A stretch of 10,628 nucleotides of DNA from Clostridiales bacterium. Lineage in GTDB: Bacteria; Bacillota; Clostridia; Tissierellales; Sedimentibacteraceae. The translations under genes were made by a program, and so were the position numbers. Location of the stretch: assembly GCA_003457065.1 (NCBI GenBank), contig DMJQ01000173.1, positions 1,182 to 11,809 of the forward strand. Direction: 5' to 3'. Each line of letters begins with the position of its first letter. The stretch's first letter is position 1. The notes under the pieces are model-generated. The model was not told the DNA's origin and ran no database searches. It saw nothing but the letters and a program-made list of their open reading frames with translations. Shown piece by piece: positions 6,289 through 10,628 of the stretch.

Positions 6289-7776
6289 TTATTTTAAAGT
6301 AGTTTTTAATATATAATCTTTTCTTGATTCTGAAAGTCTTAAAGTATACCATCCATAAAGCAGTGTCAATACCGCAGCTGCTATATAAGACAGCATGTAG
6401 CTGTTCGGATCCGCTCCGAGTCTTGAATCCAAACCAAAACCGATCGGCGCGTGAATAATGTAGCTTGCTATAACAAATGTGTAGAACATTCCCGGTATTA
6501 ATGACATCCAGTAATTCTTGCCGTGGAGTTTCAGATAAATTGTAACCAGTGCCAATGCAAAGATTGCAACCGTCTGATTGGTCCAGGCAAAGTATCTCCA
6601 CAATATATTGAATCCCGCAGGATTAATTTTTGCAAATACCAGTATTGCAATAGCAGGCACGAAAATTGCCAGTGTCAGGGCAATTCTTTTAAACTTATTT
6701 GACTGGTCGATATTGAATGTTTCGCCAAGCATCAGCCTTAAACCTCTGAAAGCCGTATCTCCGGATGTTATCGGAAGTACTATAACTCCGAGAATCGCAA
6801 ACATGGCACCTACCGCTCCGAGAAATTCTCTCGATATAACGCCTATCATCAACGTTGCGTTTGTATCAACAGGAGTTCCTCTGTTAAACAGTACCATTGC
6901 TCCTGCCGCCCAAACCATTGCTATGAATCCTTCGACAAGCATCATATTAAAAAATGTCATCTTGCCTTCTTTTTCACTCTTAACCGTACGTGAAATTAAA
7001 GTAGTCTGAGTTCCGTGGAATCCTGACATTATACCGCACGCAACAGTTATGAAAAATACCGGTATGAACGGCTGTCCGCTCGGATGCTGGTTAAAGATGT
7101 TTCCAACAAACGATAAATTGTTTAAATTAGCGCCTCCGTCAGCAAATATTCCAAATAATACACCGATTGCCGAAATAATAAGTATTGCGCCGAATATTGG
7201 ATATACTCTTCCTATTATGGCATCGATGGGGAACAGTGTAGCGATCAGATAATATATGAAGATTCCGCCGTATACTATCCACATGGTAGGATTTGCAGCC
7301 GAAGCCTCCTGCCCGATTAATTCTTTAACTATCAAGTCACCGGGTGTATAAACAAATACGACACCGACCAATATCATCAATATCCATACTACAATATTGT
7401 AGATGCCGTGAATTTTTTTGCCCAGGAATTTATCAATCATTTTCGGAAGTTGTGCTCCGCCTTCTCTCATTGAAATCATACCGACAAAATAGTCATGCAT
7501 TGAACCTGCCAGAACACATCCCACAGGGATGGTTATAAAAGCAATCGGTCCGAACAATATACCCTGGATAGGTCCAAGTATAGGTCCGGTGCCTGCAATA
7601 TTCAACAGGTTAACAAGACTGTTTTTCCAATTTTTCATTACGACGAAGTCAACACCGTCAGCTTTTGCTACGGCAGGTGTTTCTCTGTCGTCAGGTCCGA
7701 ATACTTTTTCACAATACTTACCGTAAATAATTCCACCGACAATCAAAATTGCCAAACCAATTAGAAATGTTGTCAT
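6289..7776 (-). CDS. cstA: CstA-family carbon starvation transporter (copy 2, upstream)
   Basis: A 495-residue membrane transporter of the CstA family, paralogous to the 4376-5878 gene and almost collinear with it. Motifs are NIAGTGPILGPIQG (59-72), HDYFVGMIS (94-102), FPIDAIIGR (182-190), GFHGTQ (252-257), PITSGDTAFRGLR (335-347) and WTNQ (398-401). The Ala-to-Gly change in GFHATQ/GFHGTQ and the replaced loops near 155-165 and 210-235 suggest possible divergence in substrate or affinity; that is inference. The ATG is supported by AAAGGAAG about 6 nt upstream. The gene has a perfect-consensus promoter (7972-8000), a leader of about 190 nt and its own terminator, so it is not co-transcribed with copy 1. 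Likely role is pyruvate and/or peptide uptake when better carbon is short. Confidence 0.95.
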   Translation of the reverse strand: MTTFLIGLAILIVGGIIYGKYCEKVFGPDDRETPAVAKADGVDFVVMKNWKNSLVNLLNIAGTGPILGPIQGILFGPIAFITIPVGCVLAGSMHDYFVGMISMREGGAQLPKMIDKFLGKKIHGIYNIVVWILMILVGVVFVYTPGDLIVKELIGQEASAANPTMWIVYGGIFIYYLIATLFPIDAIIGRVYPIFGAILIISAIGVLFGIFADGGANLNNLSFVGNIFNQHPSGQPFIPVFFITVACGIMSGFHGTQTTLISRTVKSEKEGKMTFFNMMLVEGFIAMVWAAGAMVLFNRGTPVDTNATLMIGVISREFLGAVGAMFAILGVIVLPITSGDTAFRGLRLMLGETFNIDQSNKFKRIALTLAIFVPAIAILVFAKINPAGFNILWRYFAWTNQTVAIFALALVTIYLKLHGKNYWMSLIPGMFYTFVIASYIIHAPIGFGLDSRLGADPNSYMLSYIAAAVLTLLYGWYTLRLSESRKDYILKTTLK

Positions 7777-7965
7777 TTGTTTCTTCCTTTCTTATTATAG
7801 AAAAATGTAAGTAATCCTGTACGGATTAAATAAATTGCAGCTATTGCCATTTTTGCATGATTATACTAATATTAATTTTTCTAATATAATTATTATGCAT
7901 TATTTCGTTAATAAAAACTATATTTTTATATTTTTTTATCAAAAACCATGCAATTCATGACCAGC
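7777..7965 (-). promoter_or_regulatory. Long AT-rich 5' leader of cstA copy 2
   Basis: About 189 nt lie between the inferred transcription start and the ATG. The stretch is very AT-rich and contains no supported small gene. The only clear structure is the TAATCC/GGATTA hairpin at 7812-7828; CATG occurs twice, at about 7947-7950 and 7956-7959, close to the 5' end. A leader this long suggests post-transcriptional or downstream-operator control, but I recognise no riboswitch. Confidence 0.4.
7812..7828. repeat. 17-bp dyad (hairpin) in the cstA copy 2 leader
   Basis: TAATCC-TGTAC-GGATTA on the plus strand gives a 6-bp stem and 5-nt loop in the transcript, ending about 36 nt before the start codon and roughly 20 nt before the ribosome binding site. 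It has no U-tract and is not a terminator. It may be an operator or an mRNA structure. Confidence 0.5.
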
Positions 7966-7971
7966 GATTTG

Positions 7972-8000
7972 ATTATACTATATGTAAAAAAGAATGTCAA
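7972..8000 (-). promoter_or_regulatory. Perfect-consensus sigma-A promoter of cstA copy 2
   Basis: Minus strand TTGACA (7995-8000), exactly 17 bp, then TATAAT (7972-7977): no mismatch to consensus. Transcription would start near 7965. Such a promoter is intrinsically strong, so a repressor or leader control is likely for a carbon-starvation gene. Confidence 0.93.
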
Positions 8001-8058
8001 CGTAGTCATTTCAAAGGAAAACATTTGTTTTTCAAAATTAATCCTTACTTTCCACAAT

Positions 8059-8097
8059 AAAAAAACTGACCAAAAAATTACAAACTTCATCGGTCAG
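8059..8097 (-). terminator. Intrinsic terminator downstream of the DUF368 gene
   Basis: Minus-strand stem CTGACC/GGTCAG (8066-8071 with 8092-8097), extendable by a G-U and an A-U pair, with a large loop, then seven U (8059-8065). It lies about 85 nt after the DUF368 stop codon; the intervening 8098-8181 is AT-rich and holds no gene I can support. It would end the MEMO/AMMECR1-DUF368 transcript before the cstA promoter. Confidence 0.75.
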
Positions 8098-8181
8098 CTT
8101 TCTTGCCGTTTCAAATTATATTTTATATTTATTAATATTTATACTTTATGTCATGAAACTTAATTCAACAATTTAATAAAT

Positions 8182-8994
8182 TTACATTTTATCTGCGACT
8201 GCAAACCTGCTTAATGAATAGGAAAGAATGAAGCACATAAGCAGCATCATCAGATTCATTACATGGTATAAAGAAAACTCAAACCCTGGGAATATTGCGA
8301 TTATTGAGCCCAGCACAAGCCCCAGTATTGCGTAATATGTAAAACCGTATGCTTTTTCAAAAAGCAGTGAGATTAATTTTGCAAACAGCAGGACACTTAA
8401 AACAAATCCTATTCCCAAGTAGATTATTAAAACAATCTTTATGTTCGATATGGCACTTATGACAAGTTCATATGCGCCAAAGTACATTAATATGATTGAC
8501 GCGCTGACACCCGGTATTATGGTGCCGAATCCTATTATTATTCCATATATGATAACATGAACAGGACTGATGTCTGCTTCGTTAATCATGTTGACAGAAC
8601 TGCTCTCAAGATATGAAACAGCAACAGTCAGAACCAGAGAAATAATAAACGGTATCAAATATTTTCGCCTGTATCCTTTTTTATTTGCTTCTTTCACCAC
8701 GGCAGGCAAAGTACCGAGCATGAGCCCAACAAATGCATATCTGACTTCTGTTTCGTAATTTTGAAACAGGAATTCGATTATTCTGCTGAATATTAACACA
8801 CCTGCTGCTGCTCCGATTCCTATTGGAATAAAAAATATCAGATTTTTTTTAAAATCTTTCGTAAAATGAGCAATAAAATTTGTTATCTTATCATATAAAC
8901 CAAAAATTACGGCAAGAGCGCCTCCGCTTACTCCCGGAGCTATGGCTCCCGCACCGATTGCCATTCCTTTCAAAAATCCGGATAAAAAATTCAT
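8182..8994 (-). CDS. popT: DUF368 membrane protein, PopT-type polyprenyl-phosphate transporter
   Basis: A 270-residue polytopic membrane protein of family DUF368. Members in Gram-positive bacteria and Vibrio have been identified as undecaprenyl-phosphate translocases that return the lipid carrier of cell-wall synthesis to the cytoplasmic face. Two copies of the family signature, PGVSGG (20-25) and PGVSAS (161-166), each follow a glycine-rich hydrophobic segment. The second half of each repeat also matches (FVGLMLGTLP at 88-97, AILGLVLGSI at 222-231), so the protein is an internal duplication. I chose the ATG at 8994 because AAGGTG is about 9 nt upstream; a GTG at 9006 in the same frame would add four residues but is less well placed. 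The gene lies 76 bp after the MEMO/AMMECR1 gene, probably in one transcript. Family call is secure; activity is inferred from the family. Confidence 0.9.
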   Translation of the reverse strand: MNFLSGFLKGMAIGAGAIAPGVSGGALAVIFGLYDKITNFIAHFTKDFKKNLIFFIPIGIGAAAGVLIFSRIIEFLFQNYETEVRYAFVGLMLGTLPAVVKEANKKGYRRKYLIPFIISLVLTVAVSYLESSSVNMINEADISPVHVIIYGIIIGFGTIIPGVSASIILMYFGAYELVISAISNIKIVLIIYLGIGFVLSVLLFAKLISLLFEKAYGFTYYAILGLVLGSIIAIFPGFEFSLYHVMNLMMLLMCFILSYSLSRFAVADKM

Positions 8995-9041
8995 GTTATC
9001 ACACACCTTAATTTCTTCTTATGCATTAATTATATAGGGAA

Positions 9042-9063
9042 ATCCTAAAATTATCCTTAAATT
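9042..9063. repeat. Tandem 11-mer between the MEMO/AMMECR1 and DUF368 genes
   Basis: ATCCTAAAATT (9042-9052) is followed directly by ATCCTTAAATT (9053-9063), 10 of 11 identical, a spacing of one helical turn. A TATAAT (9029-9034, minus) lies just downstream but lacks a -35. It may be a small operator or a slippage product. Confidence 0.4.
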
Positions 9064-9070
9064 CAAAATG

Positions 9071-10456
9071 TTACTTGTGCCTTACAACCTCAAATCTTTC
9101 CATAGAATAATTCTCGTTCGGCGAAATGCCTGCCTTTTTTAACGCTACGGAAACCTGCTCCTCCACATTATCAATTCCGTCTAAATTCGGCAGAAGCAGT
9201 CCCTTCCTTCTTCCCTTTGAAACAATGACGCCGTATTTTTTCGGGTCAAGATCGTCCCTGGAAGCTATGGGCTCCGGATTTTTGAGCACGTCCACACTGT
9301 AAATAATCCTCTGTAGCTCATCCTTTGAAACAGGATAAAACCTTGGATCTTCAGTTCCGGCACTTATTGCATTCCGTATTATTTCATCGGCTATGCAGCC
9401 GGCGGCAGGCTCTATTGTTCCGATGCATCCTCTGAGTTTTCCATCAAGTTTCAGAGATACAAACACACCGGCACGGTCGTTTAAAAGTTCAGGACTTAGT
9501 TCATCTGTCTTTTTGATCTTTTTGTGTTTCTCAACGTAACTTTCAAGAGAATACCTTGCAAGTTTAACGTAATCGTCTTCCTCTTTTTTCATTGACTCGA
9601 CGCGTTTCAGTTCATCAGCTATGTAAACTTCGTCAAAATGCCTGCTTTCATCGTCACCTGTGACATCAAAAGCAGCAACGGCATATCCTACACCAAACGG
9701 TCCCTCATAAGAAAGCAGTTTAGGATTTACTTTTTTGCCGTCAAGCGCACCTGCCATAATGATAAATGACCTCAGTCCACACTCTGCTGCCGCATTGCAA
9801 AATTCCTCATCAAATTTCAGAAACTGTAAAAAATCTCCGCTTCTCATGGCATCGGTAACTTCACGATCAAATACGTAGCCTTCTTCCCTGTAGCCGTACG
9901 GTCCTTCATCTTTCAGCATGTGCGATAAGTCTCCGCTGGCAATAAAAACAATATTTTTATCGCTTTCTTCTGCTGCCTGCTTAATGCATTTTCCGAATCT
10001 GTAGTGTTCTATGAATGTCAGTCCCGATATGGAAATCCTCACAAGCTTGTAATCGCTGTAATACTTGTTCACAAAGTAAAGGGGAACCATTGTGCCGTGA
10101 TCCAACGCTTTCTTTTTTTCTCCCAATATTCCCGCAGGAATATTATTTTCTTCTGCCAATGCGGAAAGCTTGTGCACAAATTGAGCATCATAATCTGCCT
10201 GCATCCCCACTTCCACTTCTCCAAACTCTCTGAAATTTCCCTTTGATCCTTCCCCGTCAGAAATGTGAATGTAGTCCGAATACAATATGGAATGCGGTGT
10301 TGTCAAAACAATTGTATCAGGTTTTATCTCCGATATTCTCTTGCCGATTTTTTCATACGCATCAATGGTTTTCCTGATTTTTATCTCCTGTCCTCTTCCT
10401 ATTTCAGGAATTATCAACGGTGGATGCGGAACAATAAAAGCACACTTTAGCAGCAT
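9071..10456 (-). CDS. MEMO-like (class III extradiol dioxygenase fold) and AMMECR1 domain fusion
   Basis: A 461-residue two-domain, apparently cytoplasmic protein. Residues 1 to about 265 match the MEMO/LigB-like fold (AmmeMemoRadiSam protein B), with candidate metal ligands or active-site histidines at VPHPPL (His11), TTPHS (His55), LDHGTMVPL (His120) and ASGDLSH (His179). Residues about 290-461 are an AMMECR1 domain (protein A) with the hallmark LRGCIG (341-346), DPRFYPVS (370-377) and LLLPN (420-424). In many prokaryotes these two domains occur with a radical SAM enzyme as the AmmeMemoRadiSam set; the biochemical role is unsettled, and RNA or small-molecule modification has been proposed. 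No radical SAM gene is in this window. The start is firm: AAAGGAG lies about 7 nt before the ATG. It is followed after 76 bp by the DUF368 gene. No frame break is seen at the domain junction. Confidence 0.94.
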   Translation of the reverse strand: MLLKCAFIVPHPPLIIPEIGRGQEIKIRKTIDAYEKIGKRISEIKPDTIVLTTPHSILYSDYIHISDGEGSKGNFREFGEVEVGMQADYDAQFVHKLSALAEENNIPAGILGEKKKALDHGTMVPLYFVNKYYSDYKLVRISISGLTFIEHYRFGKCIKQAAEESDKNIVFIASGDLSHMLKDEGPYGYREEGYVFDREVTDAMRSGDFLQFLKFDEEFCNAAAECGLRSFIIMAGALDGKKVNPKLLSYEGPFGVGYAVAAFDVTGDDESRHFDEVYIADELKRVESMKKEEDDYVKLARYSLESYVEKHKKIKKTDELSPELLNDRAGVFVSLKLDGKLRGCIGTIEPAAGCIADEIIRNAISAGTEDPRFYPVSKDELQRIIYSVDVLKNPEPIASRDDLDPKKYGVIVSKGRRKGLLLPNLDGIDNVEEQVSVALKKAGISPNENYSMERFEVVRHK

Positions 10457-10478
10457 TTTTTCACTCCTTTATCATCTT

Positions 10479-10506
10479 ATAATATTACTGTTAATTAAAA
10501 TATCAA
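10479..10506 (-). promoter_or_regulatory. Candidate promoter of the MEMO/AMMECR1 gene
   Basis: Minus strand TTGATA (10501-10506), a 16-bp spacer and TATTAT (10479-10484). Transcription would start near 10472, leaving a leader of only about 16 nt with the ribosome binding site (10464-10470) at its very 5' end. A 10-bp palindrome, TAGACGTCTA (10510-10519), sits immediately upstream of the -35 and could be an operator half. Moderate support only. Confidence 0.4.
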
Positions 10507-10524
10507 CGGTAGACGTCTAAAATA

Positions 10525-10628
10525 TTATTCATCCGAGCTAAATATTTTTGCATCGGCAGCCTCAAAATAAAATATTTTACGTGCATGAGGCAAATAAGCT
10601 TTCTCTTGTTTATATAATAACACATACA
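10525..10628 (-). CDS. Possible C-terminal end of an unidentified protein (runs off right edge)
   Basis: An open minus-strand frame enters from the right edge and ends at TAA (10525-10527), giving 33 residues. The last ones, RKIFYFEAADAKIFSSDE, weakly resemble the part of LytTR DNA-binding domains where a YFES/YFEA strand is followed by a K-F/Y strand, but LytTR domains normally continue about 40 residues beyond this point. If it is LytTR it would be truncated. No terminator separates it from the next gene. The call rests on a short open stretch and one weak motif; it could be non-coding. Confidence 0.25.
   Translation of the reverse strand, partial: YVLLYKQEKAYLPHARKIFYFEAADAKIFSSDE

Noticed and set aside
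7946..7960. CATG repeats in the cstA copy 2 leader as an operator
   Set aside because: Only 4-bp units in AT-rich DNA; too short to support a claim.
7948..8163. Plus-strand open frame of 71 codons in the cstA copy 2 upstream region
   Set aside because: It overlaps the perfect promoter and the DUF368 terminator on the opposite strand, has no ribosome binding site, and its composition just reflects AT-rich intergenic DNA.

Overview
This window looks like chromosomal DNA from a low-GC, Gram-positive anaerobe of the Clostridia/Tissierellia type. The signs are AT-rich intergenic DNA, strong AAAGGAGG-type ribosome binding sites, consensus sigma-A promoters, short U-tailed terminators, and Firmicutes-style short CstA, Cls and paired ChrA proteins. 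The genus is not determined. Every gene I can support lies on the minus strand, so transcription runs from high to low coordinates.

Right end to left: (1) At the right edge is the possible C-terminal tail of an unidentified protein. (2) Next comes a 461-residue fusion of a MEMO/class III extradiol dioxygenase-like domain and an AMMECR1 domain. (3) It is followed after about 76 bp by a DUF368 (PopT-type polyprenyl-phosphate transporter) gene, which ends at a terminator near 8059-8097. (4) Two closely related CstA-family transporters follow (about 80% identical over the first 150 residues). Each is a separate transcription unit with its own near-consensus promoter, long leader and terminator. 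(5) A 266-bp intergenic stretch holds two terminators with the same 13-bp core and an unexplained 120-bp segment between them, then a clear promoter. (6) That promoter drives a two-HKD-motif cardiolipin synthase. (7) An 84-bp degenerate palindrome lies between cls and the next unit. (8) A pair of half-size chromate-family (CHR) transporters overlap by 4 nt and run with a 4-nt gap into dnaE. Only the first 432 codons of dnaE (PHP domain and start of the polymerase core) are in the window.

Functionally the genes fall into nutrient uptake under starvation (CstA pair: pyruvate and/or peptides), envelope lipid metabolism (Cls for cardiolipin; DUF368 for recycling the undecaprenyl-phosphate carrier), anion transport (ChrA pair), replication (DnaE) and the widely conserved but poorly understood AMMECR1/MEMO system. 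I see no CRISPR array, insertion sequence, phage gene, tRNA or rRNA. No wholly new multi-gene system is evident. The most unusual items are the MEMO-AMMECR1 fusion beside DUF368, the long leaders of the cstA genes (one with a second, apparently unused Shine-Dalgarno sequence and an 18-bp dyad), the orphan segment between twin terminators, and the palindromic element near 2476-2559.
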